Positions 7,516 through 16,982 of a stretch of 64,000 nt of DNA are shown here, in pieces. The notes beneath the pieces are model-generated. The model ran no database searches. It was not told the origin of the DNA and saw nothing but the letters and a program-made list of their open reading frames with translations. A program made the translations under genes and the position numbers. The DNA is from CBDESM01 sp965205165 (GTDB lineage Bacteria; Chloroflexota; Dehalococcoidia; Bin125). Every line of letters begins with the position of its first letter. Within the stretch, counting starts at the first letter, position 1. Where the stretch lies: NCBI GenBank assembly GCA_965205165.1, contig OZ242037.1:310001-374000 (forward strand), given 5' to 3'.

Positions 7516-9297
7516 ATGGCAGAGCTCGAGATGGCGGAGAAGGCGGGCGTCGTGATCCCGATCTTGGATGGGGAGCTGGACGATTTCGAGACGGAGGCGA
7601 CGGCGTTCCGGGAGGCGCAGCGGGACGAGACGGAGTTCATGCTGTACCGGCTGCGTCAGGGGGTGTACGGGCAGCGGCAGGCGGACGTTCACATGAACCG
7701 GATCAAGCTGCCGATGGGCGGTGTGACGTCGGAGCAGTTGGACTGCTTCGGGCACATCACGGAGAAGTACGCGCCGCTGCGGAAGGGGCACATCACGACG
7801 CGGCAGAACATCCAGGTGCATTTCGTGCCGCTGGACCAGATGCCGGACATGCTGCGGGACTTGGGGGAGGCGGGGCTGTCGTCGCGGGAGGCGTGCGGGA
7901 ACACGGTGCGGAACGTGACGGCGGATCCGTGGGCGGGGGTGCTGCCAGGGGAGGTGTTCGATCCGACGCCGTACGCGGGTGCGTTCGTGCGGTATTGGGT
8001 GCGGAACGCGATCACGCAGCTGCTGCCGCGGAAGTTCAAGGTGTACTTCACGGGTCGGCAGGAGGATTCGGCGATCGCGTCGATTCACGATCTGGCGTTC
8101 TTCGCGGAGGTGCGGGAGATCGACGGGGAGCAGGTGCGGGGGTTCCGGGTGATGGTGGGGGGCGGGCTGTCGACGATGGCGAAGCCTGCGCTGCTGCTGA
8201 CGGAGTTCGTGCGGGTGGAGGAGTTCATCCGGTTGTCGGAGGCGGTGATCCGGATCTTCAACGGGGCGGACGAGCTGCGGAAGAACATTTTGAAGGCGCG
8301 GCTGAAGTTCCTGGTTCACCGGGTGGGTGAGGAGGGGTTCCGGGAGATGGTGGAGGCGGAGCTGCAGAAGGGCTGGGCGGAGGCGGTGGCGCCGCTGGAG
8401 GAGCTGCTGTACATCGACGACGAGGAGGCGGACGAGCCTTCGGTCGCGCCGCCGGTGCATGCGCAGCCGAACGGGGATCGGTCGGCGTTCGAGCGGTTCG
8501 CGGCGACGAATGTGCGGGCGCAGCGGCAGGCGGGGTACTACACGGTGGAGGCGATGATTCCGCAGGGGGACTTGACGCCGGAGCAGTTCCGCGGGGTGGC
8601 GGAGATCCTGCGGACGTACGGGCGCGGGCGTGCGCGGACGACGCCGCAGCAGAACATCGTGCTGCGCTGGATTCCGGAGGCGTCGCTGTACGACGTGTGG
8701 CGGGAGCTGGACGGGCTGGGGTTCGGGACGGCGGACGCGCAGGAGATCGAGGACGTGGTGTCGTGTCCGGGGACGGATTCGTGCAAGCTGGGGATCACGT
8801 CGTCGATGGGCTTGAACCGGGCGGTGCAGGAGCGGCTGCGGGAGCTGGATTTGGAGGATCCGCTGGTGCGGAAGATGCGGGTTCACATGAGCGGATGCCC
8901 GAACTCGTGCGGGCAGCACCACATCGCGGACATCGGCTTCCACGGGGCGGCGATCAAGACGGGGAACCGGCAGATACCGGCGTACCACATGTTCGTGGGG
9001 GGGAACTACCGGGAGACGGAGATGACGTTGGGGACGCTGGTGCCGAAGGTGCGGATTCCGGCGAAGCGCGTGCCGGACGCGGTGGAGCGGGTGCTGGGGC
9101 TGTACCAGGCGGAGCGGGAGGACGGGGAGGAGTTCGGTGCGTGGACGGGGCGGGTGGGGATGGAGCCGATTCAGCGTGCGGTGGACGATTTGACGCTGCC
9201 GCCGGAGTTTTCGGCGGACACGCTGCCGATGTTCATCGACTGGGATCGGCAGGACATCTACATCCTGCAGCGGGGCGAGGGGGAGTGCGCGGTCTGA
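7516..9297 (+). CDS. Ferredoxin-type nitrite/sulfite reductase (siroheme, 4Fe-4S)
   Basis: This 593-residue enzyme contains the two-fold repeated architecture of siroheme reductases. The N-terminal ferrodoxin-like half contains HMNRIKLPMGGV, RKGHITTRQNIQVHF and NVTADPWAGV. The second half repeats this as RARTTPQQNIVLRW. It ends with the cofactor ligands CPGTDSCKLG (C-x5-C) and SGCPNSCGQHH (C-x3-C), whose last Cys bridges siroheme and the 4Fe-4S cluster. It reduces nitrite to ammonia or sulfite to sulfide by six electrons. The sequence alone does not decide which; Arg/Lys at the active site are conserved in both. A partner for siroheme synthesis is not in the window. The leader is about 80 nt and contains TTAGCCT. 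Confidence 0.92.
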   Translation: MAELEMAEKAGVVIPILDGELDDFETEATAFREAQRDETEFMLYRLRQGVYGQRQADVHMNRIKLPMGGVTSEQLDCFGHITEKYAPLRKGHITTRQNIQVHFVPLDQMPDMLRDLGEAGLSSREACGNTVRNVTADPWAGVLPGEVFDPTPYAGAFVRYWVRNAITQLLPRKFKVYFTGRQEDSAIASIHDLAFFAEVREIDGEQVRGFRVMVGGGLSTMAKPALLLTEFVRVEEFIRLSEAVIRIFNGADELRKNILKARLKFLVHRVGEEGFREMVEAELQKGWAEAVAPLEELLYIDDEEADEPSVAPPVHAQPNGDRSAFERFAATNVRAQRQAGYYTVEAMIPQGDLTPEQFRGVAEILRTYGRGRARTTPQQNIVLRWIPEASLYDVWRELDGLGFGTADAQEIEDVVSCPGTDSCKLGITSSMGLNRAVQERLRELDLEDPLVRKMRVHMSGCPNSCGQHHIADIGFHGAAIKTGNRQIPAYHMFVGGNYRETEMTLGTLVPKVRIPAKRVPDAVERVLGLYQAEREDGEEFGAWTGRVGMEPIQRAVDDLTLPPEFSADTLPMFIDWDRQDIYILQRGEGECAV

Positions 9298-9327
9298 GCG
9301 GGGGCTTCGGGCGGGAGGCGGGCGGGC

Positions 9328-11022
9328 GTGGCGGAAGCGCCGGAGCATCGGACGCTGTTCTACGGCGATTGCCTGTCGTGGATGGCGGACTGGCCGGATG
9401 CGTGCGTCGATCTGATCTACCTGGATCCGCCGTTCAACAGCAACGCGAACTACAACATCCTGTTCGGGGAGGGGAACGGGCGACCGGCGCAGGTGCGCGG
9501 GTTCGAGGACACGTGGCGATGGGACGATGCGGCGATCGAGCGTTCGCTGCGGCTGGAGGGCGCGGCGGGACATCCGGCGCATCGGGCGGCGGTGGCGCTG
9601 AAATCGCTGCTGGGGCCGAGCGGGATGCTGGCGTACGCGACGTACATGGCGGAGCGGCTGGCGGAGATGCGGCGGATTTTGAAGCCGACGGGGGCGATCT
9701 ACCTGCACTGCGACGATACGGCGGTGGTCTATCTGGGGATGGTGATGGATTCGCTGTTCGGGATTCGCAACCAAGTGAATCACCTGACTTGGCGGCGGTC
9801 GACGCGGCACAACGATGCGCGGCGGTTCGCGCGGGTGCGGGATCACATCCTGTTCTACCGGCGGTCGGAGGAGTGGGAGTGGAACGAGGAGGAGGCGCTG
9901 GAGCAGGTTTCAGCGGCGGAGATCGCGCGGAAGTACCCGTCGGAGGACGAGCGGGGGCGGTACCGGACGGACAATCTGACGGGTCCGCGGCATCGGCAGC
10001 CGCGGGGCGCGCCGAGCACGCTGCCGTGGCACGGGTACGACGTGCACGGGATGGGGCGGGTGTGGTCGGCGCCGTTGACGGGAGCGTATGCGCGGTACAT
10101 CGACGAGCATCTGATCCCGGGCTATTCGGAGATCGAGGGGGTTCACGAGCGGCTGGAGGCGCTGGATGCGGCGGACCTGATCGTGCATCCGGAGGCGGGG
10201 CGCTGGCCGGGGTTGAAGCGGTACGCGGATGCGGACATCGGGCAGGCGCCGACGAGCTCGATTGATTCGCCGACGGGGTTCACGAATTACAGCACGCGGG
10301 GCGGGGAGTACCTGGGGTTTCCGACGCAGAAGCCGGTGGCGCTGCTGGAGCAGTTGATCCGGCCGGCGTCGCGTGCGGGGGATCTGGTGCTGGATCCGTT
10401 TTGCGGTTGCGGGACGTCGATGGTGGCGGCGGAGAATTTGGGGCGGCGCTGGGCGGGGGTGGACATTTCGTCGACGGCGATCGACATCGTGCAGCAGCGG
10501 CGGCTGCGTCCGCTGCAGATCGAGGCGGAGATCCGGGGGATTCCGATCGCGCTGCGGGAGGCTCGGAGGCTGGCGCGGGACAATCCGCTGGATTTCGAGG
10601 CTTGGGCGGTGATGCGGATTGCGGGGATGGCGGCGAATGAGCGGCAGCGGGGGGACGGGGGGATCGACGGGCGGGGGATGCTGTCGGAGCGGGCGCGGGA
10701 TCATGCGAGCCGGCTGGTGCTGGCGCAGGTGGCGGGGGGGCGGTTCAGCTTGTCGAAGTTCCGGGAGTTCCTGGCGGTGCTGGAGCGGGAGGATGCGGCG
10801 TGCGGGGTGTACATCACGCTGGATCGGGCGTCTTCGCCGAGCGCGCGGCGGGAGGCGGCGGGGAAGGGGACGCTGCGGATCGGGGCGTCGGAGTTTCCGC
10901 GGGTGCAGCTGTGGTCGATCGCGGAGCATTTCCAGGGGCGGCAGCCGGAGCTGCCGGTGCTGAATGATCCGTACACGGGTGCGCCGGCGCAGTTGACGAT
11001 GGTCCGGGCGGAGACGCCGTAG
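9328..11022 (+). CDS. Site-specific DNA methyltransferase with degenerate nuclease-like C-terminal domain
   Basis: This 564-residue beta-class amino-methyltransferase has the catalytic motif IV DPPF in LIYLDPPFNSN at residues 33-36. The SAM motif I LDPFCGCGTSMVAAENLG starts near residue 355; this order is typical of type III Mod-like enzymes, probably N6-adenine. After residue 420 there is a second domain with GDGGIDGRG and AQVAGGRFSLSKFREFLAVLE, like the PD-(D/E)xK-type tail found on some solitary methyltransferases. The lysine expected in the Q-x-K position is Ala (QVA), so a nuclease is probably dead. No restriction gene follows; TrmH starts 12 nt downstream. The start is GTG with GGGAGG upstream. 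It could be an orphan regulatory or self-protection methylase. Confidence 0.88.
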   Translation: MAEAPEHRTLFYGDCLSWMADWPDACVDLIYLDPPFNSNANYNILFGEGNGRPAQVRGFEDTWRWDDAAIERSLRLEGAAGHPAHRAAVALKSLLGPSGMLAYATYMAERLAEMRRILKPTGAIYLHCDDTAVVYLGMVMDSLFGIRNQVNHLTWRRSTRHNDARRFARVRDHILFYRRSEEWEWNEEEALEQVSAAEIARKYPSEDERGRYRTDNLTGPRHRQPRGAPSTLPWHGYDVHGMGRVWSAPLTGAYARYIDEHLIPGYSEIEGVHERLEALDAADLIVHPEAGRWPGLKRYADADIGQAPTSSIDSPTGFTNYSTRGGEYLGFPTQKPVALLEQLIRPASRAGDLVLDPFCGCGTSMVAAENLGRRWAGVDISSTAIDIVQQRRLRPLQIEAEIRGIPIALREARRLARDNPLDFEAWAVMRIAGMAANERQRGDGGIDGRGMLSERARDHASRLVLAQVAGGRFSLSKFREFLAVLEREDAACGVYITLDRASSPSARREAAGKGTLRIGASEFPRVQLWSIAEHFQGRQPELPVLNDPYTGAPAQLTMVRAETP

Positions 11023-11034
11023 GGAGGGGCGGCG

Positions 11035-11619
11035 ATGGTGACGGAGCGGCGGGAGCGGCGGATGCGGGAGGTGCTGGGTCGGCGCTGGGATGATCTGGCG
11101 GTGGTGATCGAGAACGTGCACGACGCGCACAATGCGTCGGCGATTTTGCGGAGCTGCGATGCGTTCGGGGCGGGGCGGGTGGTGCTGTGCTACACGGATG
11201 AGGAGTTTCCGAAGATCTCGGGGGGCGTGGCGGGGAAGGTGCAGAAGTGGCTGGAGATCGAGCGGAGCGGGGCGGCGGGGGAATGCGTCGCGGGGCTGCG
11301 GGAGCGGGGGCTGCGGGTGTACGTGGCGTGCTTGGACGCGGATGCGACGGACTATGTCGAGCTGGACTGGAGGGGGCCGGCGGCGATCGTGCTGGGGAAC
11401 GAGCATCGGGGTTGTTCGGAGGAGATGCTGGGGCTGGCGGATGCGCGGGTGCGGATTCCGATGGCTGGGTTCGCGGAGTCGCTGAACGTGTCGGTGGCGG
11501 CGGCGGTGCTGCTGTCGGAGGCGGCTCGGCAGCGGCGGGGGATGGGGTTGCCGGCGTGGACGGGGGAGCGGGAGGCGCTGCTGGAGTCGTGGCTGGAGCG
11601 GGAGCGGCGGCGGGATTGA
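11035..11619 (+). CDS. TrmH/SpoU family RNA 2'-O-methyltransferase
   Basis: This 194-residue SPOUT enzyme has the three family motifs. Motif 1 is NASAILRSCDAFG (N and R needed for catalysis), motif 2 is AAIVLGNEHRG, and motif 3 is VRIPMAGFAESLNVSVAAAVLLSEAARQR. The compact size, the start of the core near residue 22, and the Arg-rich C-terminal tail match TrmH, the tRNA Gm18 2'-O-methyltransferase. It could equally methylate another tRNA or rRNA position. A GGGAGGGG Shine-Dalgarno precedes the ATG, and it lies 12 nt behind the DNA methyltransferase gene, so it is probably in the same transcript. Confidence 0.88.
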   Translation: MVTERRERRMREVLGRRWDDLAVVIENVHDAHNASAILRSCDAFGAGRVVLCYTDEEFPKISGGVAGKVQKWLEIERSGAAGECVAGLRERGLRVYVACLDADATDYVELDWRGPAAIVLGNEHRGCSEEMLGLADARVRIPMAGFAESLNVSVAAAVLLSEAARQRRGMGLPAWTGEREALLESWLERERRRD

Positions 11620-11714
11620 GCGGGCGCATCGGGGCGGGTGTTTGCCGCGTTGGGCGCGCTCGCCTAGCATCGGGCGGACGGCGCGGCGCGGCCGGGCCGG
11701 GCTAGGAGGACGAG

Positions 11715-12152
11715 ATGGCGGACTACACGGGGGCGCTGCCGCAGGCGACGCCGGAATCGCAGCCGTATTGGGACGGGCTGAAGGAAGGCAAGCTGATGCT
11801 GCCGTACTGCGGGCCGTGCGACAAGTGGCACTTCTACCCGCGGCCGTTCTGCCCGGACCCGGAGTGCTTCTCGTGGGACGTGGAGTTCCGGCAGGCGTCG
11901 GGGCGGGGGACGGTCTACACGTACGTGATCAGCAGCCTGCCGATTCCGCCGATGGAGGAGCGGGCACCGTACATCATCGCGGTGGTGGAGCTGGAGGAGG
12001 GGCCGCGGATGATGACGAACCTGATCGTGGACGATCCGTACGCGGGCGAGGATCTGCGGAGCCACGGGAGCCATTGGGTGGGGCATCCGGTGGAGATCGA
12101 GTTCGACGACGTGACGGACGAGGTGACGCTGCCGAAGTTCAGGCTGGTCTAG
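11715..12152 (+). CDS. Zn-ribbon OB-fold protein (DUF35), acyl-CoA-binding partner
   Basis: This 145-residue protein carries a rubredoxin-like Zn ribbon near residues 33-52 (YCGPCDKW followed by CPDPEC), then an OB fold with YTYVISSLPIPP, APYIIAVVELEEGPRMMTNLIV and HPVEIEF. DUF35 proteins sit next to thiolase-like genes and form a shared complex that binds the acyl-CoA, for example in SCP-x thiolases and benzylsuccinate-type beta-oxidation. Here it directly precedes a thiolase-like gene, 53 bp apart, supporting the same arrangement. GGAGG lies 8 nt before the ATG. The pathway and substrate are unknown. Confidence 0.9.
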   Translation: MADYTGALPQATPESQPYWDGLKEGKLMLPYCGPCDKWHFYPRPFCPDPECFSWDVEFRQASGRGTVYTYVISSLPIPPMEERAPYIIAVVELEEGPRMMTNLIVDDPYAGEDLRSHGSHWVGHPVEIEFDDVTDEVTLPKFRLV

Positions 12153-12205
12153 GGGCGGGTTCCCCAAGGCCGGGCGTTCGAGCGGAGCATTCGAGAAGAG
12201 GGACG

Positions 12206-13411
12206 ATGATGGATCAGATTCGACACAAGGTGGCGATCGTCGGGGCGGCGGAGACGGACGATTTGGGCACGATGCCGGGGATGTCGCGGCTGGCGCTGCA
12301 TGCGCAGTCGGCGCGGAACGCGCTGGACGATGCGGGGCTGAAGCTGTCGGACGTGGACGGGCTGCTGTGCGCGGGGGCGATTCCGAACGAGGTGGCGGAG
12401 TACCTGGGCATCCAGCCGCGCTACATCGACGGGACGTCGGTGGGCGGGTGCTCGTTCATGATCCACGTGCGGCACGCGGTGGCGGCGATCATGGCGGGGT
12501 ACTGCGATGTGGCGCTGATCACGCACGGGGAGAGCGGGAAGTCGCGGGTGGACATGGGCGGTCGGCCGGGGCGGCAGTCGCCGGGGGCGCAGTTCGAGGC
12601 GCCGTTCGCGATCGGGGGCGCGCCGACGACGTTTTCGATTCCGGTGCTGCGGCATTTCCACGAGTACGGGACGACGAAGCTGCAGCTGGCGCACATCGCG
12701 GCGGCGACGCGGGCGTGGGCGAACTTGAATCCGATGGCGATGATGGGGAGCCATCGGCGGGCGCCGGAGCGGGGGGGCGGGCCGATCACGCCGGAGGACG
12801 TGCTGAATTCGCGGATGATCTGCTACCCGTTCAATCTGCTGGACTGCTGCGTGGTGGCGGACGGGGGCGGGGCGCTGGTGCTGGTCTCGGAGGAGCGGGC
12901 GCGGGACTTCCCGAAGCCGCCGGTCTACGTGCTGGGGGCGGGGGAGGCGGCGTCGCACTGGATGGTGTCGCAGATGCCGGATCACACGACGGCGGACGCG
13001 TACACGATTTCGGGCAACGCGGCGTACCAGAGCGCGGGCCTGGGGCCGGAGGACATCGATCACGTGATGTTCTACGACGCGTTCACGTTCACGCCGCTGA
13101 TGGCGGCGGAGGACCTGGGCTTCGCGCCGAAGGGCGAGGGCGGCCCGTTCTTCGCGGAGACGAAGACGGGGGCGGACGGGGAGGTGATCTACAAGTCGGG
13201 TCCCGGCGGGGATTTCCCGATGAACACGAACGGGGGCGGTTTGTCGTACTGCCACACGGGGATGTACGGGATGTTCGCGATCATCGAGTCGGTGCGGCAG
13301 CTGCGCGGGGAGTGCGGGGAGCGGCAGGTGCCGGGGGTGAACGTGAGCATGGCGCACGGGCCGGGCGGGATGTTCGCGAGCGGGGGGACGCTGATCTTGG
13401 GGAACGAATAG
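12206..13411 (+). CDS. Thiolase-like acyl-CoA acetyltransferase (SCP-x type)
   Basis: This 401-residue protein has the thiolase fold. It opens with VAIVGAAETDDLGTMPGMSRLALHAQSARNALDDAGL. The putative nucleophile region is GTSVGGCSFMIHVRHAVAAIMAGYCDVALI (Cys of GGC). The C-terminal active-site region is GGGLSYCHTGMYGMFAIIESVRQLRGE. The classical HPLGASG and CxG motifs are replaced by GLSYCHTGMYG, as in the DUF35-dependent subfamily. It probably performs CoA-dependent cleavage or formation of a beta-keto acyl-CoA together with the upstream Zn-ribbon protein. I start at ATG 12206; ATG 12209 is equivalent. The foreign-looking GHKL operon starts only 9 bp after its stop. Confidence 0.85.
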   Translation: MMDQIRHKVAIVGAAETDDLGTMPGMSRLALHAQSARNALDDAGLKLSDVDGLLCAGAIPNEVAEYLGIQPRYIDGTSVGGCSFMIHVRHAVAAIMAGYCDVALITHGESGKSRVDMGGRPGRQSPGAQFEAPFAIGGAPTTFSIPVLRHFHEYGTTKLQLAHIAAATRAWANLNPMAMMGSHRRAPERGGGPITPEDVLNSRMICYPFNLLDCCVVADGGGALVLVSEERARDFPKPPVYVLGAGEAASHWMVSQMPDHTTADAYTISGNAAYQSAGLGPEDIDHVMFYDAFTFTPLMAAEDLGFAPKGEGGPFFAETKTGADGEVIYKSGPGGDFPMNTNGGGLSYCHTGMYGMFAIIESVRQLRGECGERQVPGVNVSMAHGPGGMFASGGTLILGNE

Positions 13412-13420
13412 GAGGGCTCC

Positions 13421-15289
13421 GTGGCAGAACGACGCTGGGTTTGGGAGACCTTCGACCCGAACCGCACGGGCCTCTCGGGTGATATAAAGGTGTTCCGAAA
13501 TGAGGAGATCAAATCCCCCGGCATACTGAACCATGATGCGCCTCCCGCAGCAGCTACAGTCATGGCCCGCGAGGTGATCCAGAACTCGTGGGACGCTGCT
13601 ATGGAAGAGGCGAAGACCCAAGGCAACCCTAGACTGCGTCTGCAGTTCAGGTATCTTGAGGCCATCGGCGACCAGAAGACAGCGTTGGAATCGGTGTTGG
13701 CTCTTGGCGATCTCGCCGAACGGCTGAACAATTCAGGGGAGCGTGCGAAGTTGGGTGTAAGTGATTCTCTCTGCTTGGACACGCTCGCGGACCGGGATGT
13801 GCCACTCCGATATATGGTGATCGAAGAAGCGGGCACCACAGGAATGTATGGTGCTTGGAACACAAGCGAGTCCTTGATGTATTTCGCTCTTTGCTCGCTG
13901 GGCTATACTCCAAAACCAGACGGTGGTGGTTCCTACGGCTACGGCAAGGCAGGATTGATCCATGGATCTGCCACAAGGTCAGTAATAACCTACAGCTGCT
14001 TTCGTGGTGTCAAGGAAGATCACAATGTCACGCGCCGGCTGCTTGGCATGACTTATTGGGGTGAGCACGCCGCAAACGGCGAACGATTCACCGGATTCGC
14101 TCGATTCGGAAGCCGGCAGGAAAACGGCATCGCGCCGTTTGTGGATGATGAGGCTGACGAGATCGCAGAATCACTACAGATTCCCGTGCGTTGCGCGACC
14201 AGTGGCAAAGAATACGGCTCCACTTTTCTGCTCCTTGATCCGACAGTGAAGCCTGATGATCTAGTCAAGGCGATCGAGCGGTACTGGTGGCCTGCGTTGG
14301 AAGATTCGGAGATCGATTTCGATATTTCCGTGATCGATAACGGTGATGAATATCATCCTCGCCCCAAACGAAATCCGAATCTACGTGCATTCATTGATGC
14401 CTATGAGGTTGCTCGGTTGAAGCAAGAGGGGACGCATTCATATAAGCGCCAGTTTCAACTTGCCAAATTCGGCGATTTCAAGTCGTTGGGCACGCTCGGT
14501 GTAGTTGCCGAGCCTGATAGCTGGTCATATCCACAGCGTCATGAGGTTGACTTGCCGGCTGATGTTGAGCATCGGAGCCTCGTAGCACTGATGCGCAACC
14601 CGCGAATGGTTGTGGAATACTACGTGGCAGGACAAACACCGCCATTTGTACGTGGCGCGTTTATTGCAGATGAATCTGTTGATGGTGTGCTGCGGCGCAC
14701 AGAACCTGCGGCGCACGACAGTTGGCAGACTAAGCCGAACGACTATCTGAAGTCGTCAGATGCAAATGTAGCGGAGACTGTGCTTAACCGAATCAAGAGC
14801 AACGTAGCGACGTTCAGGAATCAGATCAAACCGCCGAAGCGACGGCAAGAGCAAATGAGCCTCCCTGATTGGGACAAGCTGATGCGCCGTCTGCTGGGCG
14901 GCGAAATCATCAACCCTCCACCCCCACCGCCGGGGCCACGAGATGTGACGATCGGCTTGGACATTGAGCCGGTGGACGCGGGTGATGGGCAGATTCAGCT
15001 AAATGGCGTCGCAAAGTTTGATCTGCATCCTGATTATGGCGCTGATCAAGCAGAAGTTCAGATTCACCTCAATTATGCACTGTTGGAGGACGGTTTCGCC
15101 GCTGATAAAGTGGACCTGACAATCGAGACACCTCCAACTTTTAGTCAGATCGATTCAAACGGGTGCAGCGTTGGCAAGATCAACCGCGGGAAGCCAGCAT
15201 GTTTTGAAATCGTCAGCGAACCGCATAACGCTTTGTGGAGCGGTCGAATCATCGCCGTTGCCAACGTGATTGCGACGCCTGCATCATGA
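13421..15289 (+). CDS. GHKL (MutL/Hsp90-like) ATPase, first gene of a defence-like operon
   Basis: This 622-residue protein has a GHKL ATP-binding fold. The N box is AREVIQNSWDAA with E51, N55 and D58. A modified G1 box EEAGTTGM lies at 135-142 (Asp to Glu and Ala), and the G2 lid GGGSYGYGKA at 168-177. A poly-Pro linker near residue 505 leads to a beta-rich C-terminal domain. Such ATPases occur as switches in several methylase-associated defence cassettes, for example the MutL-like subunit of MZA-type systems, but I cannot assign this one to a named system. The GTG start has GGAGG 6 nt upstream. Its AT content is far higher than its neighbours. It overlaps the next gene by ATGA, so it is strictly co-translated with three others. 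Confidence 0.75.
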   Translation: MAERRWVWETFDPNRTGLSGDIKVFRNEEIKSPGILNHDAPPAAATVMAREVIQNSWDAAMEEAKTQGNPRLRLQFRYLEAIGDQKTALESVLALGDLAERLNNSGERAKLGVSDSLCLDTLADRDVPLRYMVIEEAGTTGMYGAWNTSESLMYFALCSLGYTPKPDGGGSYGYGKAGLIHGSATRSVITYSCFRGVKEDHNVTRRLLGMTYWGEHAANGERFTGFARFGSRQENGIAPFVDDEADEIAESLQIPVRCATSGKEYGSTFLLLDPTVKPDDLVKAIERYWWPALEDSEIDFDISVIDNGDEYHPRPKRNPNLRAFIDAYEVARLKQEGTHSYKRQFQLAKFGDFKSLGTLGVVAEPDSWSYPQRHEVDLPADVEHRSLVALMRNPRMVVEYYVAGQTPPFVRGAFIADESVDGVLRRTEPAAHDSWQTKPNDYLKSSDANVAETVLNRIKSNVATFRNQIKPPKRRQEQMSLPDWDKLMRRLLGGEIINPPPPPPGPRDVTIGLDIEPVDAGDGQIQLNGVAKFDLHPDYGADQAEVQIHLNYALLEDGFAADKVDLTIETPPTFSQIDSNGCSVGKINRGKPACFEIVSEPHNALWSGRIIAVANVIATPAS

Positions 15290-16275
15290 GCCAAGAGAGT
15301 CGCATCCTTCGCCCTTTCATTGCGCCGAGAGCGTTTGAGAGAGCGCTGCAATCTGCACGGTTTCACATGGGGGCGCTCGTGTGCGAGCCCAATTCCCGGC
15401 TGGCTATGGAGTCGTCGGAGGAGTTTCTCCAAGCCGCTCCGGCAATCTCTTGGGCACACACGGATCAAGATTTGGCGTCGTTCAAGTCCCTTCTCTGCCA
15501 GGGGGTCGAAGATTCAGGGGTTGACCCAGCAGCGCTTGGCCTAGTGGTGGTCGCGTATTCCCGCTATCTGCAGCTCGCCGATGTCTGCTTCATCCTGCCC
15601 TTAAACGCCTTGGAAACATTGGAGCGAGTTCACTCGTTCGCTCCGTGCCGGCCACGCGCCCTCCAAGCAAGCACAAGCGGCGTGCGCCTCTTCGCCTATG
15701 TGGCAATCCTAGCTGAGCAAGAACAAGCACCGCTCCGTCCTTGGCGCAAGGGACACTGGCTCGCTCGCGTTGACTTTCGCATTCGCGTGGCAGAGTCCGA
15801 GGCATCGATTTTTCGACCAACTCCGCTTGACGAGGCACGACGGCGCGAGTTGGGCTTGCCAGCTCATACCGTGCGGTACTTCACGCTCAACGATCATGAC
15901 CCATTCAGGCCATATTCGGACACAGAAGCTCCTGAATTCTATGTTGATGAAGAATTTCTTATGGCAATTGACCGCACTGCAGGATCGCCTCAAGGGAAGG
16001 CGATGCAGGCAGATCTCGTGCGTGACTTCATTGCGGACTTGGTGCGCTCGTGCGCGATGAAGCCGGATGAGCGCCAGAACCGGTCATGGGACGACCTGAA
16101 AGATTCGCTCTTGGGCCGCATCATCAGATTAACGGCGGGCAAGGACGCTACGCCCGCCGAGTGTTCGCAGGTTCTTGATCTGTTGTGGAATGATCCCGCG
16201 AAATTGATTGCGCATGCCGAGCATTCATTGGATTTGCGCCGTGCGATGATCAAGTCTGTCGAGGTGCTCGAATGA
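15286..16275 (+). CDS. Unrecognised protein, second gene of the GHKL-methylase operon
   Basis: I do not recognise this 329-residue protein. It is soluble, with no signal peptide or membrane helix. A central segment (WLARVDFRIRVAESEASIFRPTP) looks beta-rich and could be a core fold, while the last hundred residues (LVRDFIADLVRSCAMKP to VLDLLWNDP) look helical. No PD-(D/E)xK, HNH or PLD signature is obvious. The start ATG overlaps the ATPase stop as ATGA and its stop overlaps the next ATG in the same way. Base composition matches the foreign first gene. It may be an adaptor or an effector of the system; that is inference. Confidence 0.7.
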   Translation: MSQESRILRPFIAPRAFERALQSARFHMGALVCEPNSRLAMESSEEFLQAAPAISWAHTDQDLASFKSLLCQGVEDSGVDPAALGLVVVAYSRYLQLADVCFILPLNALETLERVHSFAPCRPRALQASTSGVRLFAYVAILAEQEQAPLRPWRKGHWLARVDFRIRVAESEASIFRPTPLDEARRRELGLPAHTVRYFTLNDHDPFRPYSDTEAPEFYVDEEFLMAIDRTAGSPQGKAMQADLVRDFIADLVRSCAMKPDERQNRSWDDLKDSLLGRIIRLTAGKDATPAECSQVLDLLWNDPAKLIAHAEHSLDLRRAMIKSVEVLE

Positions 16276-16982
16276 GATATCCCGTGATCAGCCTCAGCCA
16301 GTGCGGCGACCTTGCCCGTCGTCGGATAAACGGTACCACACCGCAGATTGAACCTGCTTGGATCGGCGATGGCGAAGATGTCGACATCGCCCGAATCGAG
16401 CGTGCAGCCACAGAGATCGGAGAACTCGTGGAGGCGCATCGGGATACGAGCGATAAAGACGCAGTTGAAGGGCTGGCGGCGGTGAAACTGCACGCCGCGC
16501 TCCAGCCCGCTGAGCCTGACGCACTTGGCGTTCCTGATATTCCCGTCTTGGATGATCCGGGCTTCTGGCGATTCATCGGGCTTGTCTATCTCTGGGATTT
16601 CGCCGAGTGGCGCCAGCCGGACCCATTCAAATCGGGCAAGTACATGCAGGTGCTTGATGCGCGCAACTCGGCCAAGACGATAGCAACTCGAATGTTCCTC
16701 CGCGTTGCATCACTAGGAGGCTCATCACACGCTGAGGCTGCGTCCCGTGTTCCAAGGGGTACTGATTTGTGGCAAAGCCATGTTCTGATGGTGCGCACGG
16801 CGTCAGCGCCCTCCATCGTCCGCCAAGTCGTCAATCACCAGATAGACGACCGGAAGAATCGAGATCCTCTTCGTGATTTTGCGAAACAGGTGAACGGAGC
16901 GTGGACGAACGTCTTGTTGAATCTGTACGATGACGAGGATGCCGAGCGCCTCATTAGCGAGCTCTGGGTAGATGAGTCATGA
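16272..16982 (+). CDS. Unrecognised protein, third gene of the GHKL-methylase operon
   Basis: This 236-residue protein starts RYPVISLSQCGDLARRRING and contains a Trp-rich centre (DDPGFWRFIGLVYLWDFAEW) and a helical C-terminus ending DAERLISELWVDES. I recall uncharacterised proteins of this general look next to cytosine methylases (possibly DUF6339), but I cannot confirm that from sequence alone. There is no visible nuclease motif. It is coupled on both sides by ATGA overlaps, to the second gene and to the methyltransferase, so all four proteins are probably made in fixed proportion. Composition is as AT-rich as the first two genes. Confidence 0.65.
   Translation: MRYPVISLSQCGDLARRRINGTTPQIEPAWIGDGEDVDIARIERAATEIGELVEAHRDTSDKDAVEGLAAVKLHAALQPAEPDALGVPDIPVLDDPGFWRFIGLVYLWDFAEWRQPDPFKSGKYMQVLDARNSAKTIATRMFLRVASLGGSSHAEAASRVPRGTDLWQSHVLMVRTASAPSIVRQVVNHQIDDRKNRDPLRDFAKQVNGAWTNVLLNLYDDEDAERLISELWVDES

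Noticed and set aside
5971..9846. A 1291-codon open frame on the minus strand opposite pncB and the reductase, and similar long frames opposite gltB (34933-37692, 37699-39531) and at 17015-19918
   Set aside because: They are by-products of extreme GC and G-skew, which remove stop codons from the antisense frames. Their products are Arg/Pro/Ala-rich with no domains, while the opposite strand has clear enzymes.
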